DNA of 5,359 nucleotides from an uncultured Variovorax sp. GTDB taxonomy: Bacteria; Pseudomonadota; Gammaproteobacteria; Burkholderiales; Burkholderiaceae. Positions 1 through 5,359 of this stretch are shown piece by piece (within the stretch, counting starts at the first letter, position 1; each line of letters begins with the position of its first letter). Position numbers and translations under genes: made by a program. The stretch covers positions 1 through 5,359 of the forward strand of contig CAMLCW010000355.1 in NCBI GenBank assembly GCA_946478645.1, given 5' to 3'. A model generated the notes under the pieces. That model did no database searches. It had not been told where the DNA came from and saw only the letters and a list, made by a program, of their open reading frames with translations.

Positions 1-1
1 A

Positions 2-46
2 GAATGGAAAGACAAGACCGACAAGGTCGGCGAACTGGTCCGCTGA
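2..46 (+). CDS. 3' end of an upstream gene, possibly an FdxA-type ferredoxin (partial)
   Basis: Reading from base 2 gives 14 codons ending in TGA at 44-46, with the peptide EWKDKTDKVGELVR. The start lies outside the window. Codon use fits a real GC-rich gene (GAC, AAG, GTC, CTG). From memory, FdxA-type seven-iron ferredoxins of proteobacteria end in tails like EWxxxxGKLQxLER. The peptide here has the same length from the Trp to the final Arg and shares E-W-K-D, a central Lys, a Leu and the terminal Arg. That is a short match, so the ferredoxin call is inference. It is strengthened by context: the next gene on the same strand, 47 bases downstream, is a ferredoxin--NADP+ reductase. No cluster cysteines are visible because they would lie upstream. 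It could be the tail of an unrelated protein. Confidence 0.5.
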   Translation, partial: EWKDKTDKVGELVR

Positions 47-93
47 GAAGTCAAATCCGGACAGCCTCCGGAAGTCCGATCCCTCTTTCCCGC

Positions 94-1110
94 ATGCCAA
101 ACCCGATCGAAACAGACGCGCTGATCATCGGCGCCGGCCCGGTCGGGCTGTTCCAGGCCTTCCAGCTCGGGCTGCTCGAGATTCCCTGCCACATCGTCGA
201 TGCGCAGCCCGCCGCCGGCGGCCAGTGCGTGGCGCTGTACGGCGGCAAGCCGATCTACGACATCCCCGGCACGCCGGTGACCACGGGGCGCGGCCTGGCG
301 GACGCGCTGCTCGCGCAGGTGGCGCCCTTCAGGCCGCAGTTCCACTTCGGCGAGCAGGTGGCCACGCTCGAACGCCAGGCCGACAGCCGGCTGCTGCTCA
401 CCACGACGGCCGGCACCGCGTTTCTGGCGAAGACGGTGTTTATCGCGGCCGGCGTGGGCGCCTTCGTGCCCAAGCGCATCGCGCTCGACGGCATCGCGCA
501 GTTCGAGGGCGCCACCCTCTTCTATCACCCCGAATCGCTCGACCGCTTCGCGGGCCAGGCCGTGGTGGTCAACGGCGGCGACGACGCGGCGCTCGAAGCG
601 GCCATGGCGCTGGCGGGCACCGCGCGCCAGGTCACGCTGGTGCACCGGCGCGACGGCTTCCAGGCCGACGAGGCCACGGTCGCCGCGCTGCGCGCGCAGG
701 TGGCCGAAGGCCGGCTTGCGTTCGTGGTGGGCCAGCCGAGTGCTTTCGACGGACGCACGCTGCAGATCACCACGCCCGACGGCGCCGCGGTCGACCTGCC
801 GCTCGATGCGCTGGTCGCCTTCCTGGGGATCTCGCCGCGGCTCGGGCCGATCGCCGACTGGGGCTTCGCGCTCGAGCGCAAGCAGGTGCCGGTCGACACC
901 GAGAAGTACCAGACCGGCGAACCCGGCGTGTTCGCGGTGGGCGACATCAACACCTACCCGGGCAAGAAGAAGCTGATCGTCTGCGGCTTCCACGAAGCCA
1001 CGCTGGCGGCCTGGGCCGCCGCGGCGATCGTGTTCCCGGGCAAGGCGATTCCGCTGCAGTACACGACCACCAGCACCCGCCTGCACGAGCTGCTCGGCGT
1101 GGCGCACTGA
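94..1110 (+). CDS. Thioredoxin-reductase-like ferredoxin/flavodoxin--NADP+ reductase (FAD-dependent)
   Basis: This 338-residue cytoplasmic flavoprotein should move electrons between NAD(P)H and a ferredoxin or flavodoxin. The FAD-binding GAGPVG lies at residues 13-18 of the Rossmann fold, and GGQCVALYGGKPIYDIPG at 42-59 is typical of the TrxR-like FNR family. The second nucleotide domain contains VNGGDDAALE (159-168) and HRRDGF (184-189), whose arginines usually contact the NADP 2'-phosphate. The second FAD motif is FAVGDIN (280-286), and the C-terminal TTTSTRLHELLGV (324-336) is an FNR signature. The redox CxxC of true thioredoxin reductase is absent, as expected for FNR. Length is normal for the family. 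ATG at 94 was chosen because it puts the usual short leader before GAGPVG; the in-frame ATG at 4 overlaps the preceding gene and adds 30 uncharacteristic residues. No good Shine-Dalgarno is present (CGGAAG at 69-74 is too far away). Likely partners are the putative ferredoxin upstream and the Rieske oxygenase at the right end. Confidence 0.88.
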   Translation: MPNPIETDALIIGAGPVGLFQAFQLGLLEIPCHIVDAQPAAGGQCVALYGGKPIYDIPGTPVTTGRGLADALLAQVAPFRPQFHFGEQVATLERQADSRLLLTTTAGTAFLAKTVFIAAGVGAFVPKRIALDGIAQFEGATLFYHPESLDRFAGQAVVVNGGDDAALEAAMALAGTARQVTLVHRRDGFQADEATVAALRAQVAEGRLAFVVGQPSAFDGRTLQITTPDGAAVDLPLDALVAFLGISPRLGPIADWGFALERKQVPVDTEKYQTGEPGVFAVGDINTYPGKKKLIVCGFHEATLAAWAAAAIVFPGKAIPLQYTTTSTRLHELLGVAH

Positions 1111-1117
1111 TGCAAGC

Positions 1118-2419
1118 TCAGCCGGCCGCTGGCAGCAATGCGCGATAGCGCGCGATGAAGCTGCCGATCGCGGCCACGTAGCGATCGATCTCCGCATCGG
1201 CGAGCGGCAGCGACAGCACCACGAAGCCGCGCGGCGAGGTGTAGATGCCCTCTTCCAGCAGGTGGAAGAACAGCAGCTGGCGCAACCGCGCGTCGACACC
1301 TGCAAGGTCGGCCACGCGCCGCACCTCGCCGCGCAAGAAATGCGCATTCATCAGCGAGCCGACGCCCGTGAACTGCATCGCCACGCCCGCCTCGGCGCAG
1401 AGCGCGTCGAGCCGAGCGCGCATCGCCTCGCCGCGCGCGGCCAACGCACCGGCCGCCTCGGGCGTGAAGAGCTTCGTGAGCCCCGCATGGCCGGCGGCCA
1501 TCGTCATGACGTTGTTGTTGAAGGTGCCCGAATGCGCGAGCGTGCCGCTGCGCGGGTCGAACTGCGCCATCACGTCGGCGCGCCCGCCGAAGGCCCCGAA
1601 CGACATGCCGCCGCCGATGTACTTGCCGAGCGTCGTCAGGTCGGCGCGGATGCCGAGTTGCGCGGCCAGGCCCTGCGGCCCGAGCCGCGAGGTCATGACC
1701 TCGTCGAAGACCAGCAGCGCGCCCGCGTCGCTGGCTGCCGCACGCAGCGCCTGCAGGAAGCCGGGCTGGCCCGGGATGCAGCCGGCCGCGCCTTGCATCG
1801 GCTCGACCAGCACCGCGGCGATCTCGGCCCCGTGGCGCGCGATCTCGGCCTGCGCGCGCGCGGTGTCGTTGTAGGGCAGTACGAGAAAATCGAAGGGCAC
1901 CGTGGTGGGCAGCGGCTTGTCGCCGAAGCCCAGCACGCCGCCGTGGTAGCCACCCGAGAAGACAACGATCTTTCGGCGCCCCGTGAAGTGCCGCGCGGCG
2001 GTGAGCGCCATCAGGTTCGCCTCGGTGCCCGAATTGGTGAAGCGCAGTTGCTCGATCTGCGGAAAGCGCTCGCAGATGCACTGCGCAAGCCGGCCTTCGA
2101 GCAGGTTGTGGCCCGTGAGGTTGATGCCGCCGTGCATGGCGTCGATCACCGCATCGCGGATCTCGGGCGCCGAGTGGCCGTAGACGCCGGCCGTGTACTC
2201 GGCGATGAAGTCGGCATAGCGGTGGCCGTCGGCGTCCCACAGCGCGGCGCCCTCGCCCCTGGCGATGGTGAGCGGAAAAGGCGCATAGAACAGCACCGAG
2301 CGCGTGTTGGCCCCGGGCAGGTAGCGCACCTGGGCCTCAAACTGCGCGCGGCTCGCGGGGTTGGCTTCGGTGAAGCGGCGGTGCGCGTCGGCAAGGGCCT
2401 GGTCGATGTCGTGCGTCAT
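1118..2419 (-). CDS. Class III PLP aminotransferase, aromatic beta-amino acid (beta-phenylalanine) aminotransferase type
   Basis: This 433-residue fold-type I aminotransferase is related to glutamate-1-semialdehyde aminomutase. SGT (130-132) binds the PLP phosphate, GGYHG (156-160) supplies the ring-stacking Tyr158, FDEV (238-241) contains Asp239 that pairs with the PLP nitrogen, and TLGKYIGGG (263-271) contains the Schiff-base Lys266. The whole protein closely resembles, from memory, the 434-residue beta-phenylalanine aminotransferase of Variovorax paradoxus (VpAT). Residues equivalent to its substrate-binding Arg41 and Arg398 are Arg40 (NTRSVLFYAP) and Arg397 (SPRGFVV), one position earlier, like the lysine. 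That enzyme transfers the amino group of (S)-beta-phenylalanine to 2-oxoglutarate or pyruvate; the beta-keto acid decarboxylates to acetophenone. A role in haem synthesis (HemL) is unlikely given the N-terminal region and the catabolic context. The start at 2419 follows AAGGAG with 7 bases of spacing and overlaps the lysR stop as ATGA. The longer open frame to 2533 is rejected because it would run into lysR. Confidence 0.87.
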   Translation of the reverse strand: MTHDIDQALADAHRRFTEANPASRAQFEAQVRYLPGANTRSVLFYAPFPLTIARGEGAALWDADGHRYADFIAEYTAGVYGHSAPEIRDAVIDAMHGGINLTGHNLLEGRLAQCICERFPQIEQLRFTNSGTEANLMALTAARHFTGRRKIVVFSGGYHGGVLGFGDKPLPTTVPFDFLVLPYNDTARAQAEIARHGAEIAAVLVEPMQGAAGCIPGQPGFLQALRAAASDAGALLVFDEVMTSRLGPQGLAAQLGIRADLTTLGKYIGGGMSFGAFGGRADVMAQFDPRSGTLAHSGTFNNNVMTMAAGHAGLTKLFTPEAAGALAARGEAMRARLDALCAEAGVAMQFTGVGSLMNAHFLRGEVRRVADLAGVDARLRQLLFFHLLEEGIYTSPRGFVVLSLPLADAEIDRYVAAIGSFIARYRALLPAAG

Positions 2420-3363
2420 GCGATTTCTCCTTGGAGCGATGTGGATTCGGCCGGTGTGTCGTGTCCGATGCGCAGCAGCGCGTCCTTGAGCCACATCACG
2501 CCGGCATCGGAATTGGAGCGCCGGTTCCAGCACACCACGGAGCGGTAGCCCTGCAGTTCGAAGGGCAGCGGATGCACCGCGAGCAGGTGGCGAAAGCGGT
2601 CGGCCACGCGCAGCGGCATCACCGCCACGTGGTCGGTCTGCGCGAGCAGGTCGACGATCTGGCCGAAGCTGGTCATCGCCACGCTCATGGTGCGCGTGTG
2701 TCCCAGCCGCGCCAGCACCTGGTCGATGAGGTCGTCGAGCGCCGAGCTGCCGTAGCCCAGGAACACATGCGGCCAGGCGCAGAAGGCATCGAGCGTGGCC
2801 GCGTCGGCCATGCCCGGGTGTCCGCGCCGAACCGCGACCACGTAGCGGTCTTCATACAGCAGCGCCGATTCGCAGTCGCTCGGCGGCGCGAGGCGCGGCA
2901 GCACCGCGAGGTCGAAGTCGCCCTTGCGCAGCCGCTCGGTCAGCGTGAGGAAGGAGCTGGTCTCCCAATAGATGCGCACGCGCGAGCCGCATGCGACGAG
3001 CTCGTTGGCCAAGGTCGGCAGCAGCAGGTGGCTCGCATAGTCGCCGCCCGAGATGCGGAAGATGCGCTGCGACGCCGCGGGATCGAAGCCATCGCCGGGC
3101 TCGAGCATCGCCGACAGATCGGCCAGCACGCGCTCGACCTGCCCGGCCAGCGCCTGCGCGCGTGCGGTGGGTTCCACGCCGTGCGCGGTGCGCGTGAACA
3201 GCGGATCGCCGAAGGTGTCGCGCAGCCGGTTGAGCGATGCGCTCACTGCAGGCTGGCTCAGGAACAGGCGGGTCGCCGCGCGCGACACGCTGCGCTCGCG
3301 CATCAGCGCATCGAAGGTCCGCAGCATGCCGACGTCGAGGCTGCGGATATCACGTTGGGCCAT
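2416..3363 (-). CDS. LysR-type transcriptional regulator
   Basis: This is a 315-residue regulator of normal LysR length. The N-terminal winged helix-turn-helix spans about residues 10-70. It includes SVSRAATRLFLSQPAVSASL (25-44) and the family hallmark LRDTFGDPLFTRT (47-59), with a linker helix to about 90. The remainder is a periplasmic-binding-protein-like effector domain, with RISGGDYASHLLLPTL (103-118) opening the first lobe and YVVAVRRGHP (174-183) typical of the hinge region. The layout most resembles the NodD/NahR/LinR-like branch, whose effectors are often aromatic. The start at 3363 has only a weak upstream GGA (8 bases away), which fits low expression. The gene overlaps the aminotransferase by 4 bases (ATGA), so the two are co-transcribed. 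It is transcribed away from the Bug-Rieske pair, the usual arrangement for a LysR protein controlling a divergent target. The effector is unknown; a beta-amino acid or aromatic acid is an inference. Confidence 0.93.
   Translation of the reverse strand: MAQRDIRSLDVGMLRTFDALMRERSVSRAATRLFLSQPAVSASLNRLRDTFGDPLFTRTAHGVEPTARAQALAGQVERVLADLSAMLEPGDGFDPAASQRIFRISGGDYASHLLLPTLANELVACGSRVRIYWETSSFLTLTERLRKGDFDLAVLPRLAPPSDCESALLYEDRYVVAVRRGHPGMADAATLDAFCAWPHVFLGYGSSALDDLIDQVLARLGHTRTMSVAMTSFGQIVDLLAQTDHVAVMPLRVADRFRHLLAVHPLPFELQGYRSVVCWNRRSNSDAGVMWLKDALLRIGHDTPAESTSLQGEIA
2427..2432 (-). promoter_or_regulatory. Ribosome binding site of the aminotransferase gene
   Basis: On the minus strand this reads AAGGAG, 7 bases before the ATG at 2419. 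It lies inside the last codons of the LysR gene. It is the strongest Shine-Dalgarno in the window and fixes the aminotransferase start, ruling out the longer in-frame extension. Having both a strong site and a 4-base stop/start overlap suggests the enzyme can be made by new initiation as well as by coupling to the regulator. Confidence 0.85.
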
Positions 3364-3385
3364 ATCTCATATCCAAAGCTTCGAA

Positions 3386-3414
3386 TTGCCCGTGGGGCGG
3401 GCTGTCCGTATCGT
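3386..3414 (+). promoter_or_regulatory. Candidate sigma-70 promoter for the Bug-Rieske operon
   Basis: TTGCCC at 3386-3391 and TATCGT at 3409-3414 each match four of six bases of the -35 (TTGACA) and -10 (TATAAT) consensus and are exactly 17 bases apart. Transcription would begin near 3421, leaving a leader of about 29 bases that contains the ribosome site. The match is modest, as expected for an activator-dependent promoter. This is a prediction from pattern only. Confidence 0.45.
3388..3402. promoter_or_regulatory. 15-bp dyad GCCCG-N5-CGGGC, possible operator
   Basis: A perfect 5-base inverted repeat surrounds a 5-base centre (TGGGG). It overlaps the end of the putative -35 box and the spacer of the candidate Bug promoter. 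Its 15-base size is that of a LysR box, but it lacks the usual T-N11-A ends. G+C-rich dyads arise by chance in DNA of this composition, so the operator role is tentative. Confidence 0.3.
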
Positions 3415-3438
3415 CGAGCGCACAAGTACATCACGACT

Positions 3439-3442
3439 GGAG
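3439..3442 (+). promoter_or_regulatory. Ribosome binding site of the Bug receptor gene
   Basis: GGAG lies 7 bases before the ATG at 3450. It selects this start over the upstream in-frame extension, which would cross the control region and the lysR start. A signal peptide follows directly from this ATG, which supports the choice. Confidence 0.75.
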
Positions 3443-3449
3443 ACCTGCG

Positions 3450-4466
3450 ATGAATCCGTTCAGACCCTCGCCGCATGCGCGGCACGCCTCGCGGCGCCAC
3501 GCGCTCGGCATGCTTGGTGCCGGCCTGGCCGCACTGGCCGCCGGCCCGGCCTTCGCGCAGCAGCCCGCGCCGTTTCCCACCCGCGTCGTGCGCATCGTGC
3601 CCTTCGGCACGGCGGGCGGACCGATCGACAGCATCGCGCGCATCTATGCCGAGAAGCTCAAGGCGCGCTGGAACCAGCCCGTGATCGTCGAGGCCCGGCC
3701 CGGCGCGAGCGGCACCATCGCGGCGGATGCCGTGGCCAAGGCCGCGCCCGACGGCTACACGGTGCTGCTGACGCTGCCGCTCACGCACATCAACAACGTG
3801 GTGCTGCAGCCGCGTCTTCCCTACGACCCGGTGAAGGACTTCGAGCCGCTGTCGCAGATCGCCACCGGCGGGCCGATGCTGATCGCGCGCGCCGCCGCGC
3901 CGTTCTCGAACGTGCGCGAGTTCGTGGCCCATGCCAAGGCCCATCCGGGCCTGAGCTACGGCACCTGGGGCAACGGCTCGAACGCGCACCTGTTCGGCGA
4001 ACTGCTGGCGCGGCAGGCCGGCATCGAGCTGGTCCATGTGCCCTACAAGGCCGAAGCCGCGGCGCACAACGACATGTTCGGCGAATCGCTCGGCGTGGCC
4101 TTCGCCAATCCGTCGACCGCGCGCGGCCTCGCGCAGGCCGGGCGCATCAAGGTGCTCGGCATCACCGGACGGCAGCGCGTGCGCTCGATGCCCGACGTGC
4201 CCACCTTCACCGAGCAGGGCTTCCAGGGCTTCGATCTCGACAGCTGGATCGGCGCGTATGCGCCCGCAAAGACGCCGCAGCCCGTGCTCGACGCATGGTC
4301 GGCCGCGCTGCGCGAGATCACCCGGATGCCCGATGTGCAGGAGCGCCTGGCCGGCTTCGGCTTCGAGCCGCTGGGCAGCACGCCGGCCGAGTTCCGTGCC
4401 GGCTACAAGGCCGACTTTCCCCGCGTCGCGGACCTCATCAAGGCCGCAGGCGTCACGCCCGAATGA
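3450..4466 (+). CDS. Bug/TctC-family tripartite tricarboxylate transporter substrate-binding protein
   Basis: This 338-residue periplasmic receptor should capture a small organic ligand (carboxylate, amino acid or aromatic acid) and pass it to a TctA/TctB membrane pair or to a sensor. Residues 1-36 form a signal peptide with a basic N-region, a hydrophobic Gly/Ala/Leu core and a cleavage site after AFA (34-36). SRRHAL (14-19) is a partial twin-arginine motif. The mature protein follows the Bug pattern: VRIVPFGTAGGPID (47-60) in the first ligand loop, ARPGASGTIAADAVAKAAPD (82-101), YDPVKDFEPLSQIA (125-138), a GNGSNAHLFGELLARQAGIE stretch (174-193) and VHVPYK (195-200). Its length is normal. 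No tctA or tctB gene lies in the window, so it is an orphan here. It overlaps the Rieske gene by 4 bases (ATGA), and a candidate promoter lies just upstream. The ligand cannot be read from the sequence. Confidence 0.92.
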   Translation: MNPFRPSPHARHASRRHALGMLGAGLAALAAGPAFAQQPAPFPTRVVRIVPFGTAGGPIDSIARIYAEKLKARWNQPVIVEARPGASGTIAADAVAKAAPDGYTVLLTLPLTHINNVVLQPRLPYDPVKDFEPLSQIATGGPMLIARAAAPFSNVREFVAHAKAHPGLSYGTWGNGSNAHLFGELLARQAGIELVHVPYKAEAAAHNDMFGESLGVAFANPSTARGLAQAGRIKVLGITGRQRVRSMPDVPTFTEQGFQGFDLDSWIGAYAPAKTPQPVLDAWSAALREITRMPDVQERLAGFGFEPLGSTPAEFRAGYKADFPRVADLIKAAGVTPE

Positions 4467-5359
4467 GCAGCAGTTCCATGCCCCCTTCTTCCCATCCGTC
4501 CACCCTCCCCGCTGCCGAGCCCGGCTGGCAGCCGATCTCGTTCGACACCGGCACCGGCTACGGCCGCAAGCCGCCGCAGCACAAGCCGGAGCTCACCGAG
4601 GTCGGCGCCGGCACGCCCATGGGCGAGCTGCTGCGCCGCTACTGGCACCCGGTCGGCCTGGCCGCCGACGCGAGCGACACGCCGCGCAAGGTGCGCGTGC
4701 TGGGCGAGGACCTGATCCTCTTTCGCGACAGGAAGGGCCGCGCGGGCCTGGTGCACTGGCGCTGTGCGCACCGCGGCGCCTCGCTCTACTACGGGCGCGT
4801 CGAGGACGAAGGCATCCGCTGCTGTTACCACGGCTGGATGTTCGACGTGGAGGGCCATTGCGTCGACCAGCCCTGCGAGCCCGAGGGCGGCGCGCGCAGC
4901 CGCGGGCGCGTGCGCCAGCCCTGGTACCCGGTGCAGGAACAGTACGGCCTGGTCTGGGCCTATCTCGGCCCGCCCGAGAAGAAGCCGGTGCTGCCCCGCT
5001 ACGACTGCCTCGAGACGCTTGGCGAAGGCGAGACGCTGGAAGCCGACGGCAACAGCATCGGCGGCGGCGGGCCGCAGGTCATTCCATGCAACTGGCTGCA
5101 GCACTACGAGAACGTGGCCGATCCGTTCCACGTGCCGGTGCTGCACGGCAGCTTCAGCGGCACGCAGTTCGTGGCGCTGATGGGCCAGATGCCGGAGGTG
5201 CAGTTCGAGAGCACCGAGACGGGCGTGCTGATCACCTCGGTCCGCCGGCTCGAGGACGGCAGCGTGTTCCGCCGCGTGGCCGGCCCGGTGCTGCCCACGC
5301 TGCGGGTGGTGCCCAATCCGCGCGTGGCGCAATTTGCCCGCGTCGAGTCGATCGGCTGG
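4463..5359 (+). CDS. Rieske non-heme iron ring-hydroxylating oxygenase, alpha subunit (phthalate dioxygenase/PobA-like), 3' truncated by window
   Basis: The frame from 4463 is open for 299 codons to the right edge, so the C-terminal part is missing. The N-terminal GTPMGELLRRYWHPVGLA (50-67) is characteristic of the phthalate 4,5-dioxygenase / phenoxybenzoate dioxygenase group. The Rieske domain (about 60-170) has all four ligands: Cys101-x-His103, then 16 residues, Cys120-x2-His123 in CCYHGW. The catalytic iron site is ENVADPFHVPVLH (216-228), with His223 and His228 as iron ligands and Asp220 as the likely electron bridge between subunits. The third ligand, an acidic residue, would lie beyond the edge. 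The enzyme would use O2 and electrons from a reductase to hydroxylate, O-dealkylate or dihydroxylate an aromatic substrate that cannot be predicted. The start at 4463 overlaps the Bug stop as ATGA; ATG at 4478 is an alternative, as neither has a strong ribosome site. Confidence 0.93.
   Translation, partial: MSSSSMPPSSHPSTLPAAEPGWQPISFDTGTGYGRKPPQHKPELTEVGAGTPMGELLRRYWHPVGLAADASDTPRKVRVLGEDLILFRDRKGRAGLVHWRCAHRGASLYYGRVEDEGIRCCYHGWMFDVEGHCVDQPCEPEGGARSRGRVRQPWYPVQEQYGLVWAYLGPPEKKPVLPRYDCLETLGEGETLEADGNSIGGGGPQVIPCNWLQHYENVADPFHVPVLHGSFSGTQFVALMGQMPEVQFESTETGVLITSVRRLEDGSVFRRVAGPVLPTLRVVPNPRVAQFARVESIGW

Larger units (their letters stand above)
3364..3449. promoter_or_regulatory. Divergent intergenic control region between lysR and the Bug receptor gene
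   Basis: These 86 bases separate the two divergent starts and are noticeably richer in A/T near the lysR side (CATATCTCATATCC, then AAGCTT overlapping TTCGAA) than the surrounding genes. They are the only place in the window able to carry promoters for both the lysR-aminotransferase and the Bug-Rieske transcripts. LysR proteins normally bind such regions to repress themselves and activate the divergent operon. I could not pick out a convincing -35/-10 pair for the lysR direction. Confidence 0.7.

Noticed and set aside
4..93. N-terminal extension of the reductase from an ATG at position 4
   Set aside because: It overlaps the end of the upstream gene in another frame, adds 30 residues with no family resemblance, and the ATG at 94 gives the normal distance to GAGPVG.
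1140..1153. GCGCG-ATAG-CGCGC hairpin near the convergent junction, considered as a terminator
   Set aside because: It lies within the aminotransferase coding end and has no T-run on either side; such repeats are expected by chance at this G+C content.
954..2240. Second long minus-strand open frame within the aminotransferase region
   Set aside because: It is a +1/-1 frame shadow, rich in Arg and Ala, crossing the end of the reductase gene; no family resemblance.
2420..2533. Longer aminotransferase start upstream of 2419
   Set aside because: The extension lies inside the lysR coding region, and the AAGGAG site at 2427-2432 clearly sets the start at 2419.
1262..2548. Long open frame on the plus strand opposite the aminotransferase
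   Set aside because: Composition is Arg/Ala/His-rich with no recognisable motif; it is the usual antisense shadow of a GC-rich gene.
3376..3385. Overlapping palindromes AAGCTT and TTCGAA in the control region, considered as an operator
   Set aside because: Each is only 6 bases and not extended by flanking symmetry; insufficient on its own.
3237..3449. Extension of the Bug receptor frame leftwards into lysR
   Set aside because: It crosses the divergent control region and lysR start and would bury the signal peptide; GGAG precedes ATG 3450.
4403..5332. Minus-strand open frame opposite the Rieske gene
   Set aside because: Ala/His/Arg-rich shadow; the plus strand has all Rieske and iron-site ligands in order.

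Overview
The window is uniformly GC-rich, with strong G/C preference at third codon positions. It carries a Bug/TctC-type periplasmic receptor (a family greatly expanded in Burkholderiales) and an aminotransferase that closely resembles the aromatic beta-amino acid aminotransferase of Variovorax paradoxus. Together these point to a beta-proteobacterium of the Comamonadaceae, most likely Variovorax or a near relative. The genus is an inference from protein resemblance; no marker gene is present.

Layout. Positions 2-46 (+) are the last 14 codons of a gene entering from the left, whose tail resembles the C-terminus of FdxA-type ferredoxins. After a 47-base gap comes a thioredoxin-reductase-like ferredoxin--NADP+ reductase (94-1110, +). 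It converges, with only 7 bases between stop codons, on a minus-strand pair: a LysR-type regulator (2416-3363, -), followed with a 4-base ATGA overlap by a class III PLP aminotransferase (1118-2419, -). A divergent intergenic region (3364-3449) holds a candidate sigma-70 promoter with a GCCCG-N5-CGGGC dyad in its spacer. To its right, on the plus strand, lie the Bug receptor (3450-4466) and, again with a 4-base ATGA overlap, a Rieske-type ring-hydroxylating oxygenase alpha subunit. The oxygenase starts at 4463 and runs off the right edge after 299 codons. No stretch over 300 bases lacks a gene, and no tRNA, rRNA, mobile element, CRISPR array or long repeat was seen.

How the genes may work together (inference). 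The aminotransferase carries the residues that correspond to Arg41, Lys267 and Arg398 of the V. paradoxus beta-phenylalanine aminotransferase, each shifted by one. It would convert aromatic beta-amino acids to beta-keto acids, which lose CO2 to give aryl ketones such as acetophenone. The Bug protein would bind an organic acid, amino acid or aromatic ligand in the periplasm. The Rieske oxygenase would hydroxylate or demethylate an aromatic compound, and the reductase plus the putative ferredoxin could feed it electrons from NAD(P)H. The LysR protein, encoded between the two arms, is the obvious candidate to control both. The window therefore looks like a compact catabolic island for an aromatic (possibly beta-amino) acid. 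Its natural substrate, and whether all parts belong to one pathway, cannot be settled from the sequence.
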